Part shown: positions 53,713-63,375 of the stretch, in pieces
How the letters are laid out: every line of letters starts with the position of its first letter
How positions within the stretch are numbered: the stretch's first letter is position 1
Origin: Sphingobacteriaceae bacterium
GTDB lineage: Bacteria; Bacteroidota; Bacteroidia; B-17B0; Aurantibacillaceae
DNA length: 64,000 bases
Direction: 5' to 3'
Assembly (NCBI GenBank): GCA_947453445.1
Contig: CANGGP010000003.1
Span: 62,001-126,000 of the forward strand
Made by a program: the position numbers and the translations under genes
Notes under the pieces: model-generated
Database searches by the model: none
Told to the model about the DNA's origin: nothing
The model's input: only the letters and a program-made list of their open reading frames with translations

Positions 53713-53720
53713 CAAAGATA
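53713..53720 (-). promoter_or_regulatory. -7 box of the KdpD-like kinase gene
   Basis: The minus strand reads TATCTTTG, a perfect TAnnTTTG, eight bases before ATG 53704. Confidence 0.5.
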
Positions 53721-53796
53721 TTCTTCCTGTGAATTACCTTTGAAAAATCGACATAAAGATTTTATTAAGATTCATTGGCTTCTACTTTGTGCCAAC

Positions 53797-53826
53797 AAAA
53801 AAGCACAGACCCGTCGGCCTGTGCTT
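53797..53826 (-). terminator. terminator of the T9SS/Omp28-like gene
   Basis: AAGCACAG (53801-53808) pairs with CTGTGCTT (53819-53826); an inner CCG/CGG pairing extends it. The minus strand continues into a T-run. Confidence 0.85.
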
Positions 53827-53846
53827 CTTTTTTAAACTAAATTTAT

Positions 53847-55829
53847 TTACTTAGCAATAACCAATTTACTTGTACTTCGTAGTTGAGTTCCTTCTATACT
53901 TATGGTGTATATACCATCTGTAATGCTGCCCAAATCTATCATTGTATTATTGGTGCCTGCAGTCAATGTTAATTGTTTTTCAAATACCAACTGACCCAAT
54001 GCATTCATCACAATTAATTTGGCTGTTTGGTTGATTTTGCTGCCAACTTGCACATTCGCTATACCGGCATTCGGGTTCGGAAACACAGTCACGCCAAGTC
54101 CGTTTTGTTTGTTTTTCGCAATCGCGTCAGGTATTGAGCTTGACGACAAATTAACATTGTCTAAAAACAAATTGTTGCCGTTGTTATTGGTTGTAACAAA
54201 CTTAACCAACACATTTGCCTGATTAAAGCCCGGTAAGTTAATAATGTAATTTGACCAGTCTTCAACAGCAGGAGTTATGTATTCATTCGCGCTTGGGCTT
54301 TGATTCGTTGCTAAATTGCTTCCTGAAGCACTCCAAACACTTGTCCAAGTAGTGCCACAATCTTTTGAGGCCATTACCTCTAATTTATCACTGCTCGACG
54401 CTGTGCGCAAAATATAGGCCACATCAAACGACATGGTTGGCGTACCTATACCGGTTAAATCTACTGGTGGCAACATCAATTCGTCTTTGTCACCAATCAC
54501 CGTGTTTTTAAAAAATCCGTACTTCATGCAATTGCCAATGCCCATATTGTACGCCTCTACACCGCTTTGAAATGCCCATGTGGCGCTACCGCCGTTGGCA
54601 TTGTTCACCGACCAGCCGGTATACGGCCAAGCGCTGCCGCCAAAACCCTCAACAATTGGATTTGACTGATAATTGTATACGCTGTAATAATTTGTCTTTG
54701 CACCATTATTACTTAAATTATTATCGGCACTGTTTAAGGCAGTAATGTTATAAGAAAAAGTATGTTGTCCGCTTATTGTTGCAGAAGTAATGGCATTAAG
54801 ATTTATAAATGTACTCAAGCCGGTGGTTAAACTTCCTGTCCAAGTGGTAACATTTTTTGCCAAACCATCTATATACGGCGTAATGGTCATGGCAGTAATG
54901 GTGCCCAAACCGTCGTTTCTTACCGCTACAGTTGGTGCTAAAGTGTTCGATGAATTACAAACAAATCCAACATACGGCGATACGGCAGACGCATCAAAAC
55001 CTAAATGTTGAATGTCGGTACGGGTTGTTTGTTCTACCTTTTGGGTTGTTTCATTTTGTACAAAACCAACAAATTCAATTTGCGACTTCGACATGATGTA
55101 AGATGGAAACACGCAGTTCATTGAAAAGGTAACAACTTGCCCTACTGTCCATGTGCTTGGCAATGACGTGCCATTTTGTAAAGTTGGATAAGATTTGCGT
55201 GCCGCATCATTAAAATCTTTTTCACCGTTCGTTCCGGGTTGAACAGAAAAATTGATTAAACGTTCAACCAATACATTTCTGAATACCAAATTACCACTTG
55301 TGGTATATGGTGCTGTGGCTTGAATGGTAACAAATACATCGGCCGAAGTGGATGTGCTCGTAATGGCGCTGCGCGACATTGTAACATTAAATGCCGATGT
55401 ATAACTGCAGGCTGTGGTGATAATGGCATTGGTTAAATTGGCTGGATGATCAACGCTGCCGCCTGTGGCACCAAAAACACCTTGGCTTTGACCGTCAATC
55501 TTTCCAAATGGCGCGTAAGTCACTGCCGGATTATAGCCGTATCCACCGCTGGCGGTTGAACGATATCTCCAGTCAATTTCGGCTTTATTGGTTTGGTATA
55601 ACGACCAAGTATTGCTTGGCGCAGAAGGAATAGGTACTTGCCATTTAATGGCAACAACACGCGTAGCATTGGTTGCCGAAAGCAACAAAGTGTTTAAGCC
55701 GGGATTGGTTGATGCACAAGGAGGACAGGTTTCACCCGTAAATTCTTCATATAGCATCATGCGGGGCGATTGCGCTTTGGTCATTAAACCAAATGCAATC
55801 ATCACAAAAAAGTAAATGTTTTTTTTCAT
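53847..55829 (-). CDS. Omp28-related, T9SS type A sorting domain protein
   Basis: A 660-residue secreted protein. After the signal peptide (ending TKAQ, near residue 19) comes an Omp28/thioredoxin-like region with MLYEEFTGETCPPC (CPPC) and FGKIDGQ. The middle has strand-rich segments, then a jelly-roll with VEGFGGSAWPYTGWSVNN that looks like a choice-of-anchor J domain. The last 75 residues are a T9SS sorting signal (VTVFPNPNAGIANVQV, GIYTISIEGTQLRSTSKLVIAK). It is probably displayed on the cell surface. Confidence 0.9.
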   Translation of the reverse strand: MKKNIYFFVMIAFGLMTKAQSPRMMLYEEFTGETCPPCASTNPGLNTLLLSATNATRVVAIKWQVPIPSAPSNTWSLYQTNKAEIDWRYRSTASGGYGYNPAVTYAPFGKIDGQSQGVFGATGGSVDHPANLTNAIITTACSYTSAFNVTMSRSAITSTSTSADVFVTIQATAPYTTSGNLVFRNVLVERLINFSVQPGTNGEKDFNDAARKSYPTLQNGTSLPSTWTVGQVVTFSMNCVFPSYIMSKSQIEFVGFVQNETTQKVEQTTRTDIQHLGFDASAVSPYVGFVCNSSNTLAPTVAVRNDGLGTITAMTITPYIDGLAKNVTTWTGSLTTGLSTFINLNAITSATISGQHTFSYNITALNSADNNLSNNGAKTNYYSVYNYQSNPIVEGFGGSAWPYTGWSVNNANGGSATWAFQSGVEAYNMGIGNCMKYGFFKNTVIGDKDELMLPPVDLTGIGTPTMSFDVAYILRTASSSDKLEVMASKDCGTTWTSVWSASGSNLATNQSPSANEYITPAVEDWSNYIINLPGFNQANVLVKFVTTNNNGNNLFLDNVNLSSSSIPDAIAKNKQNGLGVTVFPNPNAGIANVQVGSKINQTAKLIVMNALGQLVFEKQLTLTAGTNNTMIDLGSITDGIYTISIEGTQLRSTSKLVIAK

Positions 55830-55852
55830 GTTAGTGGTTTTATTTTGTTAAT

Positions 55853-55881
55853 CAAATATAATCAAATCAATTGCAAATCAA
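55853..55881 (-). promoter_or_regulatory. promoter of the Omp28/T9SS gene
   Basis: On the minus strand TTG (55879-55881) is followed after 18 bp by TATATTTG (55853-55860), a perfect TAnnTTTG. The box ends 23 bases before the ATG. Confidence 0.65.
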
Positions 55882-55970
55882 GAAAGATTGCAGAATTATT
55901 CAATCCATAATTTTTTGAATAAAGTTACGGCAGTACCCGCTTTCTTAAAAAATTGATTTAAGCCCCGGTA

Positions 55971-56564
55971 TTAAAATCCGTAATACGGACTAATCATCAG
56001 ATAAACAATAACCCCGCTTACCGTCACATAAAGCCAAATAGGATAACTAAAGCGGGTTAACTTTTTATGCTTTTCTCTTTGATCGGTTAAACCATAATAA
56101 AACGAAAGCAATACCATTGGCAATACAACAATGGCAAAAAAGATGTGCGTTAAAAGGATAATCAAGTAAACCGGTTTGATGCCACTAACATTTGCGCTCT
56201 CGATCGCGCTCATCACGCCATCATGATCAACATCACCATATTTTGTGTCGGGAATAAAATAGTGCGCCGTTACATAACTAAGCAAAAACAAAGCGCTCAA
56301 AACAAAGGCCGTTAAATTTAATTTTTTATGCATCGCAATTTGTCGTTTTTTAATGGCCAATAACGACAAAATTAAAAGGATGCTGCAGCTGCCGTTTAAA
56401 ATGGCGTTCAGCATTGGTAATCGGTAAATAAAATTTGGGAATGTGTCAGGATGCGGAATCCATTTCTGATTTAAAACAACCACCACCGCACATATGGCAA
56501 CAGTTGTAATATACGTAATGCGCTTTACAAGCTTTTCATTGTTTACTGTCAATAAATTCATCAT
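55971..56564 (-). CDS. DUF420 domain membrane protein
   Basis: A 197-residue protein with five hydrophobic helices and conserved histidines (KLNLTAFVLSALFL preceded by MHKK; ILLTHIFFAIVVLPMVLLSFYYGL; REKHKKLTRFSYPIWLYVTVSGV), as in the DUF420 family. Some relatives (YozB/CtaM-like) support cytochrome oxidase assembly or activity; that role is inferred. No oxidase genes are in the window. It lies downstream of the fabI terminator. Confidence 0.83.
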   Translation of the reverse strand: MMNLLTVNNEKLVKRITYITTVAICAVVVVLNQKWIPHPDTFPNFIYRLPMLNAILNGSCSILLILSLLAIKKRQIAMHKKLNLTAFVLSALFLLSYVTAHYFIPDTKYGDVDHDGVMSAIESANVSGIKPVYLIILLTHIFFAIVVLPMVLLSFYYGLTDQREKHKKLTRFSYPIWLYVTVSGVIVYLMISPYYGF

Positions 56565-56607
56565 CGAATAATATTTTTTAATAGAGCCTAAACTTAAACA
56601 AAAAAAG

Positions 56608-56636
56608 AAAAGGCGAATAAATTTTATCCGCCTTTT
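56608..56636 (-). terminator. terminator of fabI
   Basis: AAAAGGCG (56608-56615) pairs with CGCCTTTT (56629-56636), with an inner ATAAA/TTTAT stem. The minus strand then has a run of T's. Confidence 0.88.
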
Positions 56637-56650
56637 AATTGGTTTTTTGT

Positions 56651-57466
56651 TTAACGCGAACCGAGCATGTCTAGTTGTTCCTGACTAGCCCCGGTTTTAG
56701 AATAGCCGCCGTCGTGGAACAAATTTTGCATGGTCACCATGCGCGTTAAATCGCTAAACAAACTCACGCAATAGTTCGCACAATCATCAGCGCTGGCATT
56801 ACCAAGCGGCGATTGGTTGTTTGCAAAATCGTAAAAATCACTAAATCCTTTGATGCCGCTTCCTGCTGTAGTTTTAGTCGGAGATTGAGAAATGGTATTA
56901 ATTCTAACCTTTTTTTGTTTTCCGTAATGGTAACCAAATGTACGGGCAATGCTCTCTAACATCGCCTTTATGTCGGCCATGTCGGTATAAAACGGATAGG
57001 CGCGTTGTGCGGCAATATAACTTAAAGCAACCACCGAAGCGTGTTCGTTTAATGCATCCATTTTATGTGCCACCGCCAACATTTTATGAAAAGACAAAGC
57101 CGATACATCAATCCCTTTATTAAAATATTCATAATTTAATTCGGTGTATGGAATGTTCTTGCGAATGTTCACACTCATACCAATTGAATGCAAAACAAAA
57201 TCAATTTTGCCACCCAAAAGGTCCATCGACTCTGAATATAATTTGGTTAAATCATCAATATTGGTAGCGTCTGCAGGAATTATTTTCGAACCCGTGCTTT
57301 CTGCCAATTTGTTTATTTCGCCCATGCGCATCGCAATTGGCGCGTTTGTCAATGTAAATGTTGCGCCCTCTTCATGTGCTCTTTGAGCCACTTTCCAAGC
57401 AATTGAATTTTCATCCAAGGCACCGGTAATAATGCCGCGTTTTCCTTTTAATAAATTGTAGGCCAT
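56651..57466 (-). CDS. fabI: enoyl-[acyl-carrier-protein] reductase (FabI)
   Basis: A 271-residue SDR enzyme that reduces enoyl-ACP with NADH in the last step of fatty-acid elongation. The N-terminal GKRGIITGALDENSIAWKVA is the Bacteroidota FabI cofactor site. The catalytic Tyr-x6-Lys is in FYTDMADIKAMLES near residue 171, and HSIGMS lies near residue 92. A perfect -7 box lies 16 bases upstream and a strong terminator follows, so it is monocistronic. Confidence 0.95.
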   Translation of the reverse strand: MAYNLLKGKRGIITGALDENSIAWKVAQRAHEEGATFTLTNAPIAMRMGEINKLAESTGSKIIPADATNIDDLTKLYSESMDLLGGKIDFVLHSIGMSVNIRKNIPYTELNYEYFNKGIDVSALSFHKMLAVAHKMDALNEHASVVALSYIAAQRAYPFYTDMADIKAMLESIARTFGYHYGKQKKVRINTISQSPTKTTAGSGIKGFSDFYDFANNQSPLGNASADDCANYCVSLFSDLTRMVTMQNLFHDGGYSKTGASQEQLDMLGSR

Positions 57467-57482
57467 AATTTTTTTGTATGCA

Positions 57483-57490
57483 CAAATATA
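57483..57490 (-). promoter_or_regulatory. -7 box of fabI
   Basis: The minus strand reads TATATTTG, a perfect TAnnTTTG; a possible -33 TTG lies at 57506-57508, a short 15-bp spacing. Confidence 0.55.
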
Positions 57491-57537
57491 ACATTCTCAA
57501 TTAAACAAGCCCTTTTCATGGCCACGAATTTCACCCG

Positions 57538-59478
57538 CTAATAAGCAAAATAATCGCGCCGAATAATAAACTCAGCCGCGTCTAACATTTTTTTTGCCGA
57601 CGTCTCCAACGAATCTGCTTTTGCCTTATTAAGCGAATAATAATCCTTCTGGTCCAGTTCCATATACTTCCTCAGCCTTTTTGTTTTTTGCGTCATCAAT
57701 TCATAAAAAAAATAACCGTCATCACTCACACATCCAATTTTATCATCGGCAGTAAAATAAACAAAGGGATGTCTTTCATTTAGAATATTCATTCCAAATG
57801 TGCTGTTTTCATAATCTAAATTCAAAACACCCGCCACCGTGCTTAACACATCAGGTTGATAACCCAAATGATGGTTAATACTTGGCTTTAATGTGTTTGG
57901 CTTATGCAATATGAGTGGCACATGGTGGTAACTCAATGGCATTTCATAAGTACCTTCTATTGAATATCCGTGATCTCCTAAAAAAACAAACAGAGTATTG
58001 TCGTACCAACTTTGCTTCTTGGCTTCCTTCATAAATTCGCCAATCGCCCAATCGGCATATTGTGTCGACCTTTTTTCTTTTGTTTCGGCCGTTGGTTTAA
58101 AAGCAATATCTTCCGGAATTAGCCATGGACCATGATCAGATCCGGTCATCACAAAGGCTAAAAAAGGCTGAGCCTTGCCACTTGCATTTAATTTAGAAAT
58201 TAATAAATGATACAGTTCGTGGTCTGGAACACCCGTCACACCTATCGATTTTTTTCCCGGCAAATCATTTGAAGAAATAACTTGATTGTAACCGTTAAGT
58301 TTAAAAAAGCCTTCCATGTTATCAAAAACAGGATCGTGTGTTACCGCCAAATAGGTTTGATAATTTTTCTTGAGCAGCAAATTTCCTAATGTCGAAAACG
58401 GCCTCTTCGTATAGCGCCGCAAAGCGTGCTCTGTTAGCATCCCCGGAAAACCACTCACTGTTGAAAACAATCCATTAAAAGTATGTATGCCTGATGAAAA
58501 AAAACGATCAAACAAAACAGATTCTTTACTCAGTTGATTTAAGTTTGGCGTTAAATTTTCTCTGCCGTGTATGCCTGTTTTATACATACTCATGCTCTCC
58601 ATACAAACCACTATTATGTTATATGGCCTGAAAACAGAATCCACTTTTACTTTTCTTGTAATTGATTTTTCAAAATTGCCCTCCAGCCCCAAATATGCAC
58701 GCGCAAAGGCCAAGGAGCGACCAACATCATCCGGAATTTTATAGGGTTTTATTTTTTGAAACAATAGCGATCGAAACATAGTAAAGTTTGGATTCAAAGC
58801 AATTTGATTCACAAACAAATTATCGCTAACAATGGCCATGCCCTCATGCGTGGTGCTCTTGCTCGATAAACGCCCTCTTGCCCCAAATATTAAAAAGGGA
58901 ACAAACAAAATAAGCGACAAAAAAATCCAAATCGGCTTCACGTTTTTTTCTTCTGCCGTTGCTGGTCTCAATGCAATTAATCGAATCAACTTGTAAAGCG
59001 AATAAGCCAATAATAGGAAAGCAAAAAAATAACTGTAATAGGAAAAATCACCAATAATCAATTTAAAAACATAGCTTGGAGATGCCGCCCACAAAAAGGC
59101 TTGTTTGTTTAAATGGGTACCAAATTGTTTGAAGTAAGGAAAGTCTGCCATTGAAATAAAGGCATACAAGCAAAAAATAATCAAAGCACTTACAAAAGCC
59201 ATTTGATTAAAGGCCTTGGTTTTTCGCGCAAATAAATCATTTAATAATAGCAGTAAAAATGGCAATAACAAAGCATAGGTGCTTGCAACCAAATCGAATG
59301 AAATGCCCATTCTAAAGGCTTCTAAAATAACAGTAGCATCAAAATGTTCAATGTCAATGGTTTTAAATTTATAGTAGAAAACCAATCGACACAAACTTAA
59401 GAGCACGAACTCCAACAAAAACAAGTTGAATGTTACCTTTATAAACCTTGGCAAATACTGTTTTATTTTAGCAAACAT
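57538..59478 (-). CDS. LTA synthase-like sulfatase family membrane protein
   Basis: A 646-residue protein with about five N-terminal membrane helices and an extracytoplasmic sulfatase-fold domain from about residue 280 (VVCMESMSMYKTG; the nucleophilic Thr lies in GIHTFNGLFSTVSGFPG; FLGDHGYS supplies metal ligands). Relatives such as LtaS, MdoB and EptA-like enzymes transfer phosphoglycerol or phosphoethanolamine to envelope glycans or lipids. The substrate here is not known. It follows recN after 3 bp. Confidence 0.87.
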   Translation of the reverse strand: MFAKIKQYLPRFIKVTFNLFLLEFVLLSLCRLVFYYKFKTIDIEHFDATVILEAFRMGISFDLVASTYALLLPFLLLLLNDLFARKTKAFNQMAFVSALIIFCLYAFISMADFPYFKQFGTHLNKQAFLWAASPSYVFKLIIGDFSYYSYFFAFLLLAYSLYKLIRLIALRPATAEEKNVKPIWIFLSLILFVPFLIFGARGRLSSKSTTHEGMAIVSDNLFVNQIALNPNFTMFRSLLFQKIKPYKIPDDVGRSLAFARAYLGLEGNFEKSITRKVKVDSVFRPYNIIVVCMESMSMYKTGIHGRENLTPNLNQLSKESVLFDRFFSSGIHTFNGLFSTVSGFPGMLTEHALRRYTKRPFSTLGNLLLKKNYQTYLAVTHDPVFDNMEGFFKLNGYNQVISSNDLPGKKSIGVTGVPDHELYHLLISKLNASGKAQPFLAFVMTGSDHGPWLIPEDIAFKPTAETKEKRSTQYADWAIGEFMKEAKKQSWYDNTLFVFLGDHGYSIEGTYEMPLSYHHVPLILHKPNTLKPSINHHLGYQPDVLSTVAGVLNLDYENSTFGMNILNERHPFVYFTADDKIGCVSDDGYFFYELMTQKTKRLRKYMELDQKDYYSLNKAKADSLETSAKKMLDAAEFIIRRDYFAY

Positions 59479-59481
59479 GTT

Positions 59482-61143
59482 TTATTCGTATGATGCCAAC
59501 AATTCCTTAGCATTGATTAATGCGGTTTCGGTGAGCTTACCGGCACTTAACATTTTGGCAATTTCTTTTACCCGCTCATCGCCTTCAATGTGTTTGATTA
59601 GTGATTTGGTTTTTTCATCATCGTCCTTTTTGTAAACATACAAGTGCTGGTTGCCCTTGCTTGCTAGTTGCGGTAAATGCGTGATGGCAATTACCTGCAT
59701 GTTTTTGCCCATTTGAAACAAGATGTTCCCTATTTTGTTTGCAACATCGCCGCTTACACCGGTATCAATTTCATCAAAAATAATGCTTGGCAGTTTTTTC
59801 TTTGATGCCAACAATGATTTTAATGTTAGCATTAAACGCGACAATTCCCCGCCGCTTGCCACTTTATGCAACTCACTTAAACTGCTTCCCTTATTTGCCG
59901 AAAATAAAAAGCGAACAGCGTCAATGCCGTTATTTCCCAATGCTTTGTTTTCGCTAAGATCAATTTTAAACTCTGCGTTGGGCATCGACAAAGATGAAAG
60001 CATGGTCTTGGTTTTACTTTCAATTAAAGCCGTGGCAGCTTTTCTTGTTTTGCTCAAGTCTTTTGCCAAATCCCAACAAAGCGCTTCCTTTTTGTCAAGC
60101 AACTTTTTGCATTCGGTGATTTCACTTTCCAAAGACTGTAGTCCGGCAATTTTTTGTTCTAAATCTGCTCTTATGGCAATCAGTTCTTCTTCCGTTTTTA
60201 CCTGATGTTTGTTCATCAAACGGTTGAGCTTATCCATGCTTGCATTTATTTCTTCCAACTTCGCTTTGTCAAATCCCACCAAGGTTTCAGCATGATCCAT
60301 TTCGCCGCACAAATCTTTTAATTCCAAATACACCGCATTAATTCGATTATAAAACTCGGCATAACCCGTATTAAATTTTGAAATCGATTGTGCGTTCTGT
60401 CGCGCCCGAATCAAAGCGCTTAAAACATTTTCTTCTCCACCGTTAATGAGATGGCTTGCCTCTAATAAATTTCGTTTTATGTTTTCTGCATTCTCAATAC
60501 TCATGCTCTGCGCCTCAAGCGCTTCAAGCTGCCCCGAATGTATTTCGAAAGATTCAAATTCATTTAATAAAAAAGAAAAATAATCAAAGTCCTTTTTTGC
60601 ATTCGATTCGTTGTCGAGCAAAACACTTAATTTGTTTTTAATTTGCAACAGGGCTTTGTATTCAGAAAGATACTTTTCGAATTTTTTACCTGCATTCGCA
60701 AAAGCATCCAACAATTCCATCTGAAAATCCGACTCATTCAATAACAATGTTTCGTGCTGCGAATGAATATCAATTACTTTTTCAGAGATCTGCTTCAACA
60801 CATTTAAATTCACCAACGAATCGTTGAGCAAACTTCTCGAGCGGCCTTCAGGACTTAACTCTCTCCTTAAAATAATTTTGCTGTCGAAGTCAATTTCGTT
60901 CTGATCAAATATCTGTTTAATGGCATCGTTATCAATTTCAAATTCTGCCTCAACAACACATTTGTTTTTCTTGTCTCTTAAGGCACTTAAATCGGCACGA
61001 CTGCCCAAGGCCATCGACATGGCTTCCAAAAAAATTGATTTACCTGCCCCGGTTTCACCTGTTATTACGGTTAATCCTTCGGCAAAATCAACATTCATTT
61101 CACCAATCAAGGCAAAATTGCTGATGTATAGTCGCTTTAACAT
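59482..61143 (-). CDS. recN: DNA repair protein RecN
   Basis: A 553-residue SMC-like ATPase that organises broken DNA ends for RecA. Walker A is TGETGAGKSIFLEA near residue 29, the ABC signature is VASGGELSRLML near residue 428, and Walker B is IIFDEIDTGVSG. A long coiled coil separates the two halves. The length is typical. It is the first gene of a pair with the LTA synthase-like gene. Confidence 0.96.
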   Translation of the reverse strand: MLKRLYISNFALIGEMNVDFAEGLTVITGETGAGKSIFLEAMSMALGSRADLSALRDKKNKCVVEAEFEIDNDAIKQIFDQNEIDFDSKIILRRELSPEGRSRSLLNDSLVNLNVLKQISEKVIDIHSQHETLLLNESDFQMELLDAFANAGKKFEKYLSEYKALLQIKNKLSVLLDNESNAKKDFDYFSFLLNEFESFEIHSGQLEALEAQSMSIENAENIKRNLLEASHLINGGEENVLSALIRARQNAQSISKFNTGYAEFYNRINAVYLELKDLCGEMDHAETLVGFDKAKLEEINASMDKLNRLMNKHQVKTEEELIAIRADLEQKIAGLQSLESEITECKKLLDKKEALCWDLAKDLSKTRKAATALIESKTKTMLSSLSMPNAEFKIDLSENKALGNNGIDAVRFLFSANKGSSLSELHKVASGGELSRLMLTLKSLLASKKKLPSIIFDEIDTGVSGDVANKIGNILFQMGKNMQVIAITHLPQLASKGNQHLYVYKKDDDEKTKSLIKHIEGDERVKEIAKMLSAGKLTETALINAKELLASYE

Positions 61144-61326
61144 GGCTTAAATGTCGAAATTATTTGGCATTTAGTTTTAATTCTTCTTGATTTATATTTC
61201 ACCATTTGCCTTTTCACTCGATAAAAGAACCCAATCACTCGACAAATCGGTCTTTTTACAAAATAAACATAATTTAACCCAACCTTCAATTGGCCGCCTC
61301 CGTATTTACTTTAAAATACCCAATTT

Positions 61327-62196
61327 ATGAGACAGCTTAAAATAACCAAACAAATTACCAATCGCGAAACAGCTTCGCTGGATATGTACTTACAAGATAT
61401 CGGTAGGGTTGAATTAATCACTGCGCAAGACGAAGTTGTATTGGCGCAGAAAATCAGACAGGGCGACCAAAGAGCCCTAGACAAGCTTGTTAAAGCCAAT
61501 TTACGCTTTGTGGTTTCGGTTAGTAAACAATATCAAAACCAAGGTTTAAGTTTGCCCGATTTAATCAACGAGGGTAATTTGGGTTTGATTAAGGCGGCTC
61601 AAAGATTCGATGAAACAAGGGGTTTTAAGTTTATTTCTTATGCTGTTTGGTGGATTCGCCAAAGTATTTTACAAGCATTGGCCGAACAAAGCCGCATTGT
61701 GCGATTACCTTTAAATAAAATCGGTGCCATTAATCGCATTAACAAAACCATGTCGAAGCTTGAGCAAGATCTTGAAAGAGAGCCCAGCTACGACGAATTA
61801 AGCGACGCTTTAGAAATGATGCCGCAAGAAATTATGGATACCATGCGCAATAACTTTCGCCACGTAAGCATGGATGCCCCGCTCACCGCAAACCACGAAG
61901 ACGGCGGTAGCATGTACGATTTAATGAAAAACGAAGCCACCCACAATCCGGATAGATCCTTAATGAGCGAAAGCTTGCAGCTTGAAATTTGCCGCGCTTT
62001 GGCAACACTTACCGACCGCGAAGCTGATGTTGTAAAATTATTTTTTGGACTCGAAGGCAAGCACGCCCACTCATTAGAAGAAATTGGTGAAAAATTTGAA
62101 CTCACCCGCGAGCGTGTACGCCAAATAAAAGAAAAGGCGGTTCGACGACTTAAACAAGGCTCAAGAAGCAAATTGCTTAAAGTTTACCTTGGGTAA
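61327..62196 (+). CDS. rpoD: RNA polymerase primary sigma factor (short Bacteroidota type)
   Basis: A 289-residue sigma-70 factor without region 1.1. Region 1.2 is [22 protein letters not shown], region 2 has [20 protein letters not shown], region 3 follows, and region 4 has the helix-turn-helix [20 protein letters not shown]. This is the housekeeping sigma factor of the phylum, which recognises the TTTG/TAnnTTTG promoters seen throughout the window. It is divergent from recN; its own promoter is not clear. Confidence 0.96.
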   Translation: MRQLKITKQITNRETASLDMYLQDIGRVELITAQDEVVLAQKIRQGDQRALDKLVKANLRFVVSVSKQYQNQGLSLPDLINEGNLGLIKAAQRFDETRGFKFISYAVWWIRQSILQALAEQSRIVRLPLNKIGAINRINKTMSKLEQDLEREPSYDELSDALEMMPQEIMDTMRNNFRHVSMDAPLTANHEDGGSMYDLMKNEATHNPDRSLMSESLQLEICRALATLTDREADVVKLFFGLEGKHAHSLEEIGEKFELTRERVRQIKEKAVRRLKQGSRSKLLKVYLG

Positions 62197-62318
62197 TTTG
62201 CCCAAAGCCTACATACGCCGAGTTTATGCTTGTTTATTAAGGTGCAATTGTTTAGAAATTAAAATCTAAGCAACAAACACAAGTCATTTGCTAATTATTT
62301 TTAATTAATAATCCGGCA

Positions 62319-63374
62319 ATGATGAATAAACTCTTCTTTTTACTATTTCTATTCTTTGTATTACAAATTAAATCTCAGGATACAGTAAAAGTAAATCTTG
62401 AATTAAGTCCCGCCGAACAAGCGGAATTAGACTACAACAGTGGCGTTGAAGCCGCTAAATCAGGCAGTTTTACGCTTGCAAGTACTTTGTTTTCAAGGTG
62501 CTTATCCATCAAGCCAAACTTCGAAAAAGCCCTGTTTAACCGATCGGTGGCTTATTACAAATTGCACCTTCTCGATTCTGCCTTGGCCGACATCAACATG
62601 GCTTTAAAATCCAATCCGGCCAACGCCGAGTATTTTTACAATAAAAGCCTTGTGTATTATGGCAAAAACGACAAAGACAGCCAAAGTGTGGCCTTGGATA
62701 ATTGCCTGAAATTAAACGGCACCCATTCTGAAGCGGCTTACTACAAAGGCATCCTTTGCTTTCAAGAAAACGACATCAACAGGGCCATAGGTTTTTATTC
62801 TGTGAGCTTAATCTCAAAACCAAATCAAGTATTTGCCCTGAATGATATTGGAAGCTGCTTTCGTGTAAAACAAAACATCGACAGCGCCATTTATTTTTAC
62901 AAAAAGGCCATTGCCATCGACTCAGGCCTATCGTTTGTGTTCAATAATTTGGGCTCAGCATTTTTTGCAAAGAAAGATTACAAACAAGCCATCAATGCCT
63001 ATACCAAAGCACTTAACCTCGATAAATTAAATTACAACGCCATGTTAAACCGCGGCGCTGCCTATTTAGAAGACCAAAAGCTTGACGCCGCTAAGCGCGA
63101 TTTTGAAGAAATAATTGCCGAAAAACCAACCAACTCCTTTGCCTACAACAACCTAGCGTCGATTGCCATCAAAAACAAAGATTATAAGTCTGCCGTAGAA
63201 CTTGCCGGAAGGGCCATTGAGCTTGACGTGAACAATGGTGCTGCATACTATAACCGCGGCGTTGCCAATCAAATGCTTAAACAAGATGAGGCCTCTTGCG
63301 CTGACTGGAAAAAAGCTTTTCAGTTAGGCATCAACATTGCTAAAACCGTTTATTATTCTACTTGCTCAAACTAA
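62319..63374 (+). CDS. TPR-repeat secreted protein
   Basis: A 351-residue exported protein (signal peptide ending KSQ, near residue 20) composed of tetratricopeptide repeats (for example YYNRGVANQMLKQDEASCADWKKA). It is followed after one base by a TPR/OmpA-type gene, so the two are likely translated together and may form an envelope complex. The binding partner is unknown. Either of two adjacent ATG codons could be the start. Confidence 0.85.
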   Translation: MMNKLFFLLFLFFVLQIKSQDTVKVNLELSPAEQAELDYNSGVEAAKSGSFTLASTLFSRCLSIKPNFEKALFNRSVAYYKLHLLDSALADINMALKSNPANAEYFYNKSLVYYGKNDKDSQSVALDNCLKLNGTHSEAAYYKGILCFQENDINRAIGFYSVSLISKPNQVFALNDIGSCFRVKQNIDSAIYFYKKAIAIDSGLSFVFNNLGSAFFAKKDYKQAINAYTKALNLDKLNYNAMLNRGAAYLEDQKLDAAKRDFEEIIAEKPTNSFAYNNLASIAIKNKDYKSAVELAGRAIELDVNNGAAYYNRGVANQMLKQDEASCADWKKAFQLGINIAKTVYYSTCSN

Positions 63375-63375
63375 T

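Noticed and set aside
62180-62215. Terminator after rpoD
   Set aside because: A TTGGG/CCCAA stem exists at the stop codon but it is short and lacks a T-run.
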